Positions 17,034-25,486 of a stretch of DNA of 64,000 bases are shown in pieces; position 1 is the first letter of the stretch, and the number at the start of each line of letters is the position of its first letter. A model generated the notes under the pieces. The model did no database searches and was not told the origin of the DNA. It worked only from the letters and a program-made list of their open reading frames with translations. The DNA is taken from contig NZ_JBKQOU010000091.1 in the NCBI RefSeq assembly GCF_052145335.1, positions 1 through 64,000 of the forward strand, written 5' to 3'. Source of the DNA: Rhodoblastus sp052145335 (lineage in GTDB: Bacteria; Pseudomonadota; Alphaproteobacteria; Rhizobiales; Beijerinckiaceae). The position numbers were made by a program, and so were the translations under genes.

Positions 17034-17450
17034 ATGTTAGAAGAATTTAAAAAATTCGCCATGCGCGGCAATGTGCTCGATCTCGCGATCGGCGTGATCA
17101 TCGGCGCCGCCTTCGGCAAGATCGTCGATTCGATCGTCAGCGACCTGATCATGCCGGTGATCGGCGCCATATTCGGCGGCCTCGACTTCTCGAACTATTA
17201 TCTCCCGCTCACCGCCCATCTCGAAGGCCATCCGGCCTATGCCGACGCCAAGAAGATGGGCGCGGTTTTCGGCTATGGCTCGTTCCTGACCGCCGCTCTC
17301 AATTTCCTGATCGTCGCCTTCGCCTTGTTCCTGCTGATCCGCGGCGTCAACAGACTGACGGCCAAGCCCGCCGCGCCGGCCGCACCGCCGCCGCCGCCGC
17401 GCGAAGAAGTCCTGCTGGAGGAAATCCGCGACATTCTCGCCAAGCGCTGA
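17034..17450 (+). CDS. mscL: large-conductance mechanosensitive channel
   Basis: A 138-residue MscL, the inner-membrane emergency valve that opens under hypo-osmotic shock. The N-terminal amphipathic helix and first span are canonical (MLEEFKKFAMRGNVLDLAIGV, then GAAFGKIVDSIVSDLIMP), followed by a periplasmic loop, a second span (LNFLIVAFALFLLIRGVN) and a cytoplasmic helix after a poly-Pro linker (EEVLLEEIRDIL). Divergent from the kinase gene. Confidence 0.96.
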   Translation: MLEEFKKFAMRGNVLDLAIGVIIGAAFGKIVDSIVSDLIMPVIGAIFGGLDFSNYYLPLTAHLEGHPAYADAKKMGAVFGYGSFLTAALNFLIVAFALFLLIRGVNRLTAKPAAPAAPPPPPREEVLLEEIRDILAKR

Positions 17451-17490
17451 GTCCCAAGCGTACTGATCGGAGGTCGCCGATGATTCGCGA

Positions 17491-17511
17491 AGCGGCGCCT
17501 TAAGCGCCGCT
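17491..17511. terminator. hairpin between mscL and gcvH
   Basis: AGCGGCGC and GCGCCGCT pair around CTTAA. A long T-run is missing, but the position between two convergent genes suits transcription termination. Confidence 0.5.
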
Positions 17512-17536
17512 CTTCACCTTGAGAGGCGGTGGCGCC

Positions 17537-17914
17537 TCACGCCAGCGAGGCGACAAGCGCCTGGTAGGCGTCCTCGTCGAGCAGTCCGTCAAGATCGGTC
17601 GGATCGGCAATTTTGATCTTGAAGAACCAGCCTTTGCCCAAAGCCTGTTCATTGACGATAGCCGGATTGTCCTCCAGCTCGGCGTTGACTTCGACCACTT
17701 CGCCGGCGACCGGCGAATAAACCTCGCTCGCCGCCTTGACGCTTTCGACTACGGCGGCCTGCTCGCCTTTTTTCGGCGTGGCGCCGATTGCCGGCAATTC
17801 GACGAAGACCACGTCGCCGAGCTGGCCTTGCGCGAAATCGGTAATGCCGACCGCGCCGATGTCGCCATCGACGTGGATATATTCATGATCCTTACTGTAG
17901 AAGGTCTTGGTCAT
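17537..17914 (-). CDS. gcvH: glycine cleavage system H protein
   Basis: A 125-residue lipoyl carrier of the glycine cleavage complex, shuttling the aminomethyl group from GcvP to GcvT. The lipoylation lysine is Lys60 in VVESVKAASEVYSP. HEYIHVDGDIGAVGITDFAQ and the C-terminal DAYQALV helix are typical. It lies 14 bases downstream of gcvT. The usual third gene, gcvP, is not next to it: mscL lies on the other strand instead. Confidence 0.96.
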   Translation of the reverse strand: MTKTFYSKDHEYIHVDGDIGAVGITDFAQGQLGDVVFVELPAIGATPKKGEQAAVVESVKAASEVYSPVAGEVVEVNAELEDNPAIVNEQALGKGWFFKIKIADPTDLDGLLDEDAYQALVASLA

Positions 17915-17928
17915 CGCAGGCTCCGGAG

Positions 17929-19062
17929 CTATTTCGGGGAACGGTGATAGCGGGTCGGGACGAAGGGCAGCGCGACGACATGGGCGGCCAATGGCCTTCC
18001 GCGCACCATCAGGGACAAGGCGGTCCCCGGCGCGGAAAAAGCCGGCGGCACATAGCCCATGGCGATGGGGCGGCCGAGCGACGGCGAAAAGCCGCCAGAG
18101 GTGACGATCCCGATTGTTGCGCCTTGCGCATCGACGATTTCCGCTCCTTCCCGCGCCGGCGCCCTGCCGTCCAGCAGCAGGCCGACGCGCCGGCGCGTCA
18201 CGCCCTCGGCCAATTCGCGCTGGATTCGCGCGGCGCCAGGAAAACCGCCCTCCTCGCGGCGGCGGCGGGAAATCGACCAGACCAGGCCCGCCTCGATCGG
18301 GCTGGTGGCCAAGTCGATGTCATGGCCGTAAAGGCAAAGCCCGGCTTCGAGCCGCAAAGAATCGCGGGCGCCAAGGCCAATGGCCCTCACCTTCTCGTCG
18401 GCCAGCAAGGCGTCGGCTAGTTCCTCGGCCTTTTCCGCCGGAACCGAAATCTCGTAGCCGTCCTCGCCGGTATAGCCGGAGCGGGTGATGAACAGTTCGG
18501 CGCCGTTCCAGGAGAAATTCTGCAGCGACATGAACTCCATGTCGGCGACGCCGGGCGCATGGCGCTCCAGCGCGGCGGCGGCCAGCGGTCCCTGCAGCGC
18601 CAGAAGCGCGCGGCTGTCGAGAATTTCCAGATTCAGTTCGGGCAATTTTTCGTGCAGCCGAGCGAAGTCGTCGGATTTGCAGGCGGCGTTGACGACCAGG
18701 AACAGGCGTTCGCCGCGGGCGTCCGCCGGGAGTTTGGTCACCATCAGATCGTCGTAAATGCCGCCCTGATCGTTGGTGAACTGGGTGTAGCGGATGCGCC
18801 CAATCGCCAGCGCCAGAATATCGCCGGGAACGAGGCTCTCGAATCTTCGCGCGGCGTCCGGACCGCAGAGAATCGCCTGGCCCATATGGGAAACGTCGAA
18901 CAGGCCGGCGCTTTCCCGGGTGAAAAGATGTTCTCCGAGTATGCCGCCGCTGTAATTGACCGGCAATTCATAGCCGGCGAAAGGCGTCATGCGCCCCCCC
19001 AGGGCGATATGGCGGGCGTAAAGCGGCGTGCGCGCAGGGGGCGAATCATCTTGGCTGGTCAT
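17929..19062 (-). CDS. gcvT: aminomethyltransferase (glycine cleavage T protein)
   Basis: A 377-residue tetrahydrofolate-dependent T protein that releases ammonia and forms 5,10-methylene-THF. Key segments are VNYSGGILGEHLFTRESAGLFDVSHMGQ at the N-terminus, the folate-site RSGYTGEDGYEI, and RLEAGLCLYGHDI. Length is normal. It is the first gene of gcvT-gcvH. The 100-base leader carries a hairpin between two direct repeats (19079-19117) but not a recognisable glycine riboswitch. Confidence 0.95.
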   Translation of the reverse strand: MTSQDDSPPARTPLYARHIALGGRMTPFAGYELPVNYSGGILGEHLFTRESAGLFDVSHMGQAILCGPDAARRFESLVPGDILALAIGRIRYTQFTNDQGGIYDDLMVTKLPADARGERLFLVVNAACKSDDFARLHEKLPELNLEILDSRALLALQGPLAAAALERHAPGVADMEFMSLQNFSWNGAELFITRSGYTGEDGYEISVPAEKAEELADALLADEKVRAIGLGARDSLRLEAGLCLYGHDIDLATSPIEAGLVWSISRRRREEGGFPGAARIQRELAEGVTRRRVGLLLDGRAPAREGAEIVDAQGATIGIVTSGGFSPSLGRPIAMGYVPPAFSAPGTALSLMVRGRPLAAHVVALPFVPTRYHRSPK

Positions 19063-19078
19063 GCGCTCTCCAGAATTA

Positions 19079-19117
19079 AGCGATTCGCCGCCGGGAAAGC
19101 CGGCGGAGCGATTCGCC
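19079..19117. repeat. hairpin flanked by direct repeats in the gcvT leader
   Basis: AGCGATTCGCC occurs at 19079-19089 and 19107-19117, flanking a 7-bp stem (19088-19094 with 19100-19106). Each repeat contains GATTC, a GANTC methylation site of CcrM. It could be the terminator of the IalB-like gene or a gcvT regulatory element. Confidence 0.5.
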
Positions 19118-19161
19118 CCATCTGTCCTGAAACCGGAAAGAGCGCCGCGTGGGGCGCCGGC

Positions 19162-19695
19162 TCAGGGCAGTTTGTCGAAACCGTCCTTGAAACCGTTGAG
19201 CGCCAGCGGAATGCCGATGCCCTCTTCCGGCGTCTGGAAAATGATGAAAGTGGCGTTGGTCCCGGCGCGCAACTGGTCGAGCAATTTGTCTTCCATCACC
19301 ACTTCGGCGACGCAGCCGGAGGGCAGGCAGCGGACGAAACCGGCCCGGCCGATATCGGCCTGATCGACCTTCAGGCCCAGGCCCGACGGCAATAATACGC
19401 CAAGCGGCGCGATAACGCGCAACAGACGGCTCTTGCCATCGGCGGTCTTCAGCACGATCACCACCAGATTGACGTTGGGCTTGTCCTCGGCGGCGACGCT
19501 CTGCATCAGGGCGCATTGGTCCTTCGCGGCGCCGGGCGGCGTCTCGCAGCGCATTTCCCAGTCGCCATATTTGCCCTTGACCACGCCCTGAGCTTCCGCA
19601 GGAACGGCGGCAAAACCGAAAATCAGACCCATGACGAGCAAAGTCGCATAAAAAAGCCTGCCGGCCCATCCCGGACCGTTGCGATCGAACGCCAT
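19162..19695 (-). CDS. invasion-associated locus B (IalB) family protein
   Basis: A 177-residue exported protein. A signal peptide (LFYATLLVMGLIFGFAAVPAEAQ) precedes the IalB domain: KGKYGDWEMRCETPPGAAKDQCALMQS, a basic middle, and FVRCLPSGCVAEVVMEDKLLDQLR. Four Cys probably form disulfides. IalB was named in Bartonella, but homologues are general periplasmic proteins of Rhizobiales with unclear function. The start at 19695 has CGGAGGAA just upstream; the frame beyond it is not homologous. It is divergent from the oxidase operon. Confidence 0.88.
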   Translation of the reverse strand: MAFDRNGPGWAGRLFYATLLVMGLIFGFAAVPAEAQGVVKGKYGDWEMRCETPPGAAKDQCALMQSVAAEDKPNVNLVVIVLKTADGKSRLLRVIAPLGVLLPSGLGLKVDQADIGRAGFVRCLPSGCVAEVVMEDKLLDQLRAGTNATFIIFQTPEEGIGIPLALNGFKDGFDKLP

Positions 19696-19843
19696 GATTC
19701 CTCCGATTTTCCGCGGCGGCCGGACCAATTCTTTGAACAAGCCGCCGCGAGACACGCGTATCAAAAGAGCCGCTCCTGTCAAGCGCCGAGCGACGACGGG
19801 CGAGCTTCGGTGACGAAAGCGCGACCTTAATCCCCAAGGCATA

Positions 19844-19857
19844 TTGATCTAAGTCAA
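19844..19857. promoter_or_regulatory. FixK/FNR-type box upstream of coxB
   Basis: TTGATCTAAGTCAA has both half-sites (TTGAT and GTCAA) of the FNR/FixK consensus around a 4-base spacer. Its centre is 102 bases before the coxB ATG, so a start about 41 bases downstream would leave a leader of about 60 nt. Oxygen-dependent control of the aa3 oxidase is the natural reading. Confidence 0.75.
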
Positions 19858-19952
19858 ACTTTGTGGTTGGGTTCGACAAAATCAGAAGTCCGCCAGCAGG
19901 CGGCGGGAAATTGCGGCCATAGCGGTTCGCGCCAGGAGAGCGGAAAATCGAA

Positions 19953-20891
19953 ATGCGCATTACACGTCCGGATTCCGGCGAACGGTCGGTTTTGTCTGCG
20001 CTCAGGCGCTTTTTCCTGGTCGCCGGCCTAAGCCTGCTCGGCCTTGCGCCGTTGGCCCTTTGGGTCCCCTTGGCCGCCATGGCGGAACAAGCGAATATCC
20101 AGCCTCCCGGCGACGGCAAGCCCGCGCCGGGCGAAATCGGCATGCAGCTGGCCAATTCGCCGATCGCCGAAGAAATCCATTTCTTCCATAACGACGTTTT
20201 GCTGCCGATCATCACCCTCATCAGCCTGTTCGTGCTGGCGCTGCTGATCTATGTCGTGTGGCGCTTCAACGAAAAGGCCAATCCGGTTGCCTCGCGCACC
20301 ACCCATCACACTTTGCTGGAAGTGGCGTGGACCATAATTCCGGTGATGATCCTGGTGGTGATCGCCATTCCCTCCTTCCGCCTGCTCACCCACCAACTGG
20401 TGAATCCGCAGCCCGACGTGACGGTCAAGGTCACCGCCAATCAATGGTATTGGTCCTATGCCTATCCCAAGGACCAGGGCGGCGGCTTCAGCTTCGATTC
20501 GCTGCTCAAGCCGGAGGACCAGATCGACCCAGCGAAGGGCGACATCTGGCTGTTGTCGGTGGACAACGAGGCCGTCGTGCCGGTCGGTAAAAATGTGCTC
20601 ATCGAGGTCACCGCTTCCGATGTGATCCATTCCTTTACTGTTCCGGCCTTCGGCGTGCGCATCGACGCGGTGCCCGGACGGCTGAACACGGCCTGGTTCC
20701 GCGCCGAGCGGGTCGGCGTCTATTACGGCCAATGCTCGAAAATCTGCGGCAAGGACCATGCCTTCATGCCGATCGCCGTTCGCGTGGTCAGCGAGAAGGA
20801 CTATGCCGACTGGCTGGCGCAGGCGCAGAAGAAATTCGCCTCCGTCCCCGCCGCCGGGCAATTCGCCGAAGCCTCGCCAGTCCGGAATTGA
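19953..20891 (+). CDS. ctaC: cytochrome c oxidase subunit II (aa3 type)
   Basis: A 312-residue subunit II that accepts electrons from cytochrome c at the binuclear CuA site. An N-terminal signal segment is followed by two membrane spans (LLPIITLISLFVLALLIYVVW and LEVAWTIIPVMILVVIAIPSF). The periplasmic cupredoxin domain carries VTANQWYWSYAYP, the CuA ligands in CSKICGKDHAFMP, and the upstream His of DVIHSF. First gene of the aa3 oxidase operon, behind a FixK-type box. Confidence 0.97.
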   Translation: MRITRPDSGERSVLSALRRFFLVAGLSLLGLAPLALWVPLAAMAEQANIQPPGDGKPAPGEIGMQLANSPIAEEIHFFHNDVLLPIITLISLFVLALLIYVVWRFNEKANPVASRTTHHTLLEVAWTIIPVMILVVIAIPSFRLLTHQLVNPQPDVTVKVTANQWYWSYAYPKDQGGGFSFDSLLKPEDQIDPAKGDIWLLSVDNEAVVPVGKNVLIEVTASDVIHSFTVPAFGVRIDAVPGRLNTAWFRAERVGVYYGQCSKICGKDHAFMPIAVRVVSEKDYADWLAQAQKKFASVPAAGQFAEASPVRN

Positions 20892-20961
20892 ATTGGCCAA
20901 CAGTGAATGGGCCGGCGCCGAGGCGCCCGCCATTTAAGACCTGATTTCGAGGAAATCCACC

Positions 20962-22656
20962 ATGTCGGCCCAATTCGAAACCCTGCACGACGCCGCGACC
21001 TTGCACCAGCCCGCCTCCCACGACCATCCGACCGGCTGGCGGCGTTACCTGTTTTCGACCAATCACAAGGACATCGGCACGCTCTACCTGATCTTCGCGG
21101 TGATCGCCGGCGTGATCGGCGGCCTGATGTCGATGGCCATCCGCGCCGAGCTTCTGAACCCTGGCATCCAGATCTTCCCCGCTCTCGCCCATTTGCTGCA
21201 GGGCGCCGACCCGGCGCTCGGCCTCGACGCGGGCAAGAATCTCTACAATGTCTTCATCACCGCCCATGGCGTGATCATGATCTTCTTCATGGTCATGCCC
21301 GCCCTGATCGGCGGTTTCGGCAACTGGTTCGTGCCGATCATGATCGGCGCTCCGGACATGGCCTTCCCGCGCATGAACAATGTGTCGTTCTGGCTGTTGC
21401 CCGCCTCCTTCATGCTTCTCTGCATGTCGCTGTTCTTCGAGGGCTCGCCGGGCATGAAGGGCTTTGGCGGCGGCTGGGTGATCTATCCGCCGTTCTCCTC
21501 CAATACCGGCTCACCCGGCCCGGCGATGGATTTCGTCATCCTGTCGCTGCATCTCGCCGGCGCCTCGTCAATCCTCGGCGCGATCAATTTCATCACCACC
21601 ATTTTCAACATGCGCGCGCCGGGCATGACCCTGCATAAAATGCCGCTGTTCGCCTGGTCGGTGCTGGTCACCGCCTTCCTGCTGGTGCTGTCGCTTCCGG
21701 TGCTCGCCGGCGCCATCACCATGCTGCTCACCGACCGTAATTTCGGCACCACCTTTTTCGACCCGGCCGGCGGCGGCGACCCGATCCTGTTCCAGCATCT
21801 GTTCTGGTTCTTCGGCCACCCGGAAGTCTATATCCTGATCCTGCCCGGCTTCGGCATCATCTCCCACATCATCTCGACCTTCTCGCGCAAGCCGATTTTC
21901 GGTTACCTGGGCATGGCTTACGCCATGGTGGCGATCGGCGTCGTCGGCTTCGTCGTCTGGGCGCATCACATGTATACGGTGGGCCTGTCGCTCAACACCC
22001 AGCGCTACTTCGTCTTCGCCACCATGGTCATCGCGGTGCCGACCGGCGTGAAGATCTTTTCGTGGATCGCCACCATGTGGGGCGGCTCGATCTCGCTGCG
22101 CGCCCCGATGTATTGGGCGATCGGCTTCATCTTCCTGTTCACCATCGGCGGCGTCACCGGCGTGGTGCTGTCCAACGCCGGCGTCGACCGCGCGCTGCAT
22201 GAAACCTATTACGTCGTGGCGCATTTCCACTACACGATGTCGCTCGGCGCGGTCTTCGCCATTTTCGCCGGTTTCTACTACTGGTTCCCGAAGATGACAG
22301 GCTACATGTACAATGAGACGGTGGCTAAACTGCACTTCTGGGTGCTGTTCATCGGCATCAACCTGACCTTTTTCCCGCAGCATTTCCTCGGTCTGGCCGG
22401 CATGCCGCGCCGCTATATCGACTATCCCGTGGCCTTCCACCTGTGGAACGAGGTCTCGTCGATCGGCTCCTTCATCGCCGGCGGCTCCATGCTGATCTTC
22501 TTCTATTGCGTCTATGACGCCTTCAAACAGAAGGTCGTCGCGGGCGACAATCCCTGGGGTCCCGGCGCGACGACGCTGGAGTGGACGCTGTCTTCGCCGC
22601 CGCCCTTCCACCAGTTCAACGAACTGCCGCGCATCGCGGAAGAAGCCGGCCACTGA
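20962..22656 (+). CDS. ctaD: cytochrome c oxidase subunit I (aa3 type)
   Basis: A 564-residue catalytic subunit that reduces O2 at the heme a3-CuB centre and pumps protons. All heme and copper histidines are visible: TAHGVIMIF, WFFGHPEVYILILPGFG, WAHHMYTVG and VVAHFHYTMS. The D-channel MNNVSFWLLP and K-channel segments are present, so this is an A-family oxidase. About 70 bases downstream of subunit II in the same operon. Confidence 0.98.
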   Translation: MSAQFETLHDAATLHQPASHDHPTGWRRYLFSTNHKDIGTLYLIFAVIAGVIGGLMSMAIRAELLNPGIQIFPALAHLLQGADPALGLDAGKNLYNVFITAHGVIMIFFMVMPALIGGFGNWFVPIMIGAPDMAFPRMNNVSFWLLPASFMLLCMSLFFEGSPGMKGFGGGWVIYPPFSSNTGSPGPAMDFVILSLHLAGASSILGAINFITTIFNMRAPGMTLHKMPLFAWSVLVTAFLLVLSLPVLAGAITMLLTDRNFGTTFFDPAGGGDPILFQHLFWFFGHPEVYILILPGFGIISHIISTFSRKPIFGYLGMAYAMVAIGVVGFVVWAHHMYTVGLSLNTQRYFVFATMVIAVPTGVKIFSWIATMWGGSISLRAPMYWAIGFIFLFTIGGVTGVVLSNAGVDRALHETYYVVAHFHYTMSLGAVFAIFAGFYYWFPKMTGYMYNETVAKLHFWVLFIGINLTFFPQHFLGLAGMPRRYIDYPVAFHLWNEVSSIGSFIAGGSMLIFFYCVYDAFKQKVVAGDNPWGPGATTLEWTLSSPPPFHQFNELPRIAEEAGH

Positions 22657-22715
22657 TTTAGCCTGGGGAGCGGCGCCGTCGCTCCCTATTCGCCCGCCAA
22701 TGGAGCGAAACGCCT

Positions 22716-23648
22716 ATGAGTCTCGTTAGCGAAAGCGAAGTCGGCCTTGCCGCCTCCGGCGCCAGCCCCTCCGATTATGTCGCGCTGCTGAAGCCGCGCG
22801 TCATGTCGCTGGTGGTGTTCACCGCCGTCGCCGGCATCCTGCTCGCGCCGCATCCGGTCCATCCGGTGCTAGGCCTTATTTCGCTGCTGGCGATCGCGGT
22901 CGGAGCCGGCGCCTCCGGCGCGCTCAACATGTGGTACGACGCCGACATCGACCGGTTGATGGCGCGCACCGCCGGCCGCCCGATTCCCGCCGGGCGGATG
23001 AGCGGCGGCGAGGCTCTGGCCTTCGGACTGGTCCTGTCCTGTTTCTCGGTGCTGACGCTGGGCCTTGCCGCCAACTGGCTGGCCGCCGGCCTGCTCGCCT
23101 TCACCATTTTCTACTATGTTGTCGTTTATACGATGTGGCTCAAGCGCTCGACGCCGCAGAACATCGTCGTCGGCGGGGCCGCCGGCGCCTTGCCGCCGAT
23201 GGTCGGCTATGCGGCGGCGACCGGTTCGCTCAGCCTGTCCAGCCTCGTGCTTTTCGCCATCATCTTCGTGTGGACGCCGCCGCATTTCTGGTCGCTGGCC
23301 CTGGTCAAATCGCGCGATTACGGCCGCGCCGGGATTCCGATGGCGCCCAATGTCTGGGGCCCGGATGCGACGCGGACGCAGATCCTGGCTTATTCGCTGG
23401 TCCTCGCTCCGGTCGGCCTGCTGCCGTGGATTCTCGGCTTTGCCGGACCGGCCTATGGCGTCGTCGCCGCGCTCGGGGGCGCCGGCATGATCTTCGGCTG
23501 CCTCGCGGTTTTCCGCATCCGGGAAGGCGATCGGGCGAAAAGGATCGCCATGCGCAATTTCGGCTTCTCGATCCTCTATCTTTTCGCGCTTTTCGCCGTG
23601 CTGGTCGTTGAACGGCTGATCGCGATCTGGACGGGAGCCCTGCTTTGA
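22716..23648 (+). CDS. ctaB: protoheme IX farnesyltransferase (heme O synthase)
   Basis: A 310-residue UbiA-family prenyltransferase that adds a farnesyl group to heme b, the first step to heme a. The two Asp-rich motifs are NMWYDADIDRLMARTAGRP and, in the second half, KSRDYGRAGIPM; many membrane spans follow. The stop overlaps the TTG start of the small CoxF gene. Confidence 0.97.
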   Translation: MSLVSESEVGLAASGASPSDYVALLKPRVMSLVVFTAVAGILLAPHPVHPVLGLISLLAIAVGAGASGALNMWYDADIDRLMARTAGRPIPAGRMSGGEALAFGLVLSCFSVLTLGLAANWLAAGLLAFTIFYYVVVYTMWLKRSTPQNIVVGGAAGALPPMVGYAAATGSLSLSSLVLFAIIFVWTPPHFWSLALVKSRDYGRAGIPMAPNVWGPDATRTQILAYSLVLAPVGLLPWILGFAGPAYGVVAALGGAGMIFGCLAVFRIREGDRAKRIAMRNFGFSILYLFALFAVLVVERLIAIWTGALL

Positions 23649-23809
23649 CGCCAACGCCTTTCATCGTGAAACCGCTGACCCCCGAGCAGGAAAAGCGCCG
23701 CCGCCAGCGCAATGTCGCCATTGCCTTGGCCATCGCCGCACTGATCGCGATCTTCTACGCCATGACGCTGGTCAAGCTCGGCTCCAACGTCTTCATCCGT
23801 CCGGATTGA
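23645..23809 (+). CDS. coxF: CoxF-like small oxidase-associated membrane protein
   Basis: A 54-residue protein read from TTG at 23645, which overlaps the ctaB stop. It has a basic N-terminus (PLTPEQEKRRRQRN), one membrane span (VAIALAIAALIAIFYAMTLVKLG) and a short tail ending FIRPD. A single-span protein of this shape sits between ctaB and ctaG in many alphaproteobacteria. A GTG seven codons in is the only alternative start. The stop overlaps a TTG two codons before ctaG. Confidence 0.8.
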   Translation: MTPTPFIVKPLTPEQEKRRRQRNVAIALAIAALIAIFYAMTLVKLGSNVFIRPD

Positions 23810-23811
23810 CC

Positions 23812-24414
23812 ATGCAACGCGAGCCGGACCGCAAAAACTCCACCGACGCGCAGCGGAAAACCGCCGCCGCGATCGGCCTGCTCGCGGTGGCGATGCTCGG
23901 CGCCTCTTTCGCCGCCGTGCCGCTTTATCGGCTGTACTGCTCCGTCACCGGCTACGGTGGAACCACGCAAACCGCGGAGCGCGCGCCCGAATCGCGGGGC
24001 CTGCGCAAGATTTCCGTGCGTTTCGACGCCAATGTCGCGCCCGGCCTCGACTGGCGCTTTGCGCCGGAGGTCGCGGAAATCCAGGTGCGCCCCGGCGAGA
24101 CGACGACAGTGTTCTTCAAGGCGGAGAATTTGTCTGACCACGCCAGCGAAGGCGCGGCGCGTTTCAATGTCACGCCCGATCAGGCGGGCGCGTGGTTCGA
24201 CAAGATATCTTGTTTCTGCTTCAGCGAGCAGAAGCTCGGGCCGCATGAAAAGGCGGAATGGCCGGTGGTGTTCTTCCTCGATCCAAAACTGGAGCAGGAC
24301 GAATCCATGGCCAGGATCGAAGCCATCACCCTGTCCTACACTTTTTTTGCGCCGCCCAAGGCGGCGAAATCCGGCGCGGCGGAGGGTTTGCTCCGCCAGG
24401 CGGGCAAGAGTTGA
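23812..24414 (+). CDS. ctaG: cytochrome c oxidase assembly protein CtaG/Cox11
   Basis: A 200-residue copper chaperone for the CuB site of subunit I. It has one N-terminal membrane anchor (AIGLLAVAMLGASFAAVPLYRLYCSVTGYGG) and a periplasmic domain with the copper-binding ISCFCFSEQ motif and WPVVFFLDP. The ATG at 23812 is preferred over a TTG at 23806. Coupled tightly to coxF upstream. Confidence 0.95.
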   Translation: MQREPDRKNSTDAQRKTAAAIGLLAVAMLGASFAAVPLYRLYCSVTGYGGTTQTAERAPESRGLRKISVRFDANVAPGLDWRFAPEVAEIQVRPGETTTVFFKAENLSDHASEGAARFNVTPDQAGAWFDKISCFCFSEQKLGPHEKAEWPVVFFLDPKLEQDESMARIEAITLSYTFFAPPKAAKSGAAEGLLRQAGKS

Positions 24415-24474
24415 GCGCGAATACAGTCCGAAAATTGTTAGCTACGCGCCGGCAAAACCGGGCGTAAGGGGAGA

Positions 24475-25344
24475 ATGAAAATGGCCGACGGTCACGCCAA
24501 GCCGAGTCACGATTATCACCTGGTGCCGCCCAGCCCCTGGCCTATTCTCGCCTCGCTGTTCGCCTTCACCACCGCCGTCGGCGCCATCTTCTGGATGAAA
24601 CATCTCGATGTGGGCGGCCTGAAACTGGGCGGCCTGATATTTGGCGCCGGCTTCATCGGCCTGCTCGCCATTTTCGCCTTCTGGTGGATCGACGTGGTGA
24701 ACGAGGCGCAGGAAGGCGACCACACGCCGGTGGTCCAGATCAGCCTGCGTTACGGCATGATCCTGTTCATCGCTTCGGAAGTGATGTTCTTCGTCGCCTG
24801 GTTCTGGGCCTTTTTCGACGCCAGCCTTTTTGCCGGCGAGGCGCAGCAATATGCCCGCGTCGCCTTCACCGGCGGCCACTGGCCGCCCAAGGGCATCGAG
24901 GTGATTGATCCGTGGCATTTTCCGCTGATCAACACCCTTATACTCTTGACCTCCGGCACCACCGTCACCTGGGCGCATCACGCACTGCTGGAAAACGACC
25001 GCGAGGGCCTGAAAAAGGGCCTGCTGATGACCATCCTGCTCGGCATGCTGTTCACCAGCATCCAAGCCTATGAATATATTCACGCGCCCTTCCCCTTCAA
25101 AGATTCGATCTATGGCGCGACCTTCTTCATGGCCACCGGCTTCCACGGTTTTCATGTGATCGTCGGCACCATCTTCCTGCTGGTCTGCCTGTTTCGCGCC
25201 AATGCCGGGCAATTCACCCCCAAGCAGCATCTCGGCTTTGAATTCGCCGCCTGGTACTGGCATTTCGTCGACGTGGTCTGGCTGTTCCTGTTCTCGGCGA
25301 TCTATGTCTGGGGATCCTGGGGCGCGACCATGGCCATGGAATAA
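24475..25344 (+). CDS. ctaE: cytochrome c oxidase subunit III
   Basis: A 289-residue subunit III with seven membrane spans, stabilising subunits I and II. Typical segments are HDYHLVPPSPWP, RYGMILFIASEVMFFVAWFWAFF, TSGTTVTWAHHALL and FEFAAWYWHFVDVVWLFLF. ATG at 24475 or 24481 are both possible. The following terminator suggests that the main oxidase transcript ends here. Confidence 0.97.
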   Translation: MKMADGHAKPSHDYHLVPPSPWPILASLFAFTTAVGAIFWMKHLDVGGLKLGGLIFGAGFIGLLAIFAFWWIDVVNEAQEGDHTPVVQISLRYGMILFIASEVMFFVAWFWAFFDASLFAGEAQQYARVAFTGGHWPPKGIEVIDPWHFPLINTLILLTSGTTVTWAHHALLENDREGLKKGLLMTILLGMLFTSIQAYEYIHAPFPFKDSIYGATFFMATGFHGFHVIVGTIFLLVCLFRANAGQFTPKQHLGFEFAAWYWHFVDVVWLFLFSAIYVWGSWGATMAME

Positions 25345-25393
25345 AAGCTTTGGAATAAGCTTGGAATTGGTTCTTCCGAGCCACTGGATTGCG

Positions 25394-25427
25394 ACCGGCC
25401 CGAACCATTTTCGGGCCGGTTTGTTTT
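25394..25427 (+). terminator. intrinsic terminator after ctaE
   Basis: ACCGGCCCGAA and TTCGGGCCGGT form a perfect 11-bp stem with a 5-base loop, followed by TTGTTTT. It probably ends the coxBAC transcript before the DUF983 gene. Confidence 0.92.
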
Positions 25428-25486
25428 CCCGCCAGGGCGCCAAGCTGTTATGTTGCGTCCGAATTCACTGAAACGACCGGAAGCAA

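Noticed and set aside
19063..19161. Glycine riboswitch before gcvT
   Set aside because: The conserved aptamer core sequences were not found; only a hairpin with repeats is visible.
19076..20221. Long minus-strand frame across the coxB promoter
   Set aside because: Arg/Pro-rich translation typical of GC-rich antisense, overlapping the IalB-like gene, the FixK box and coxB.
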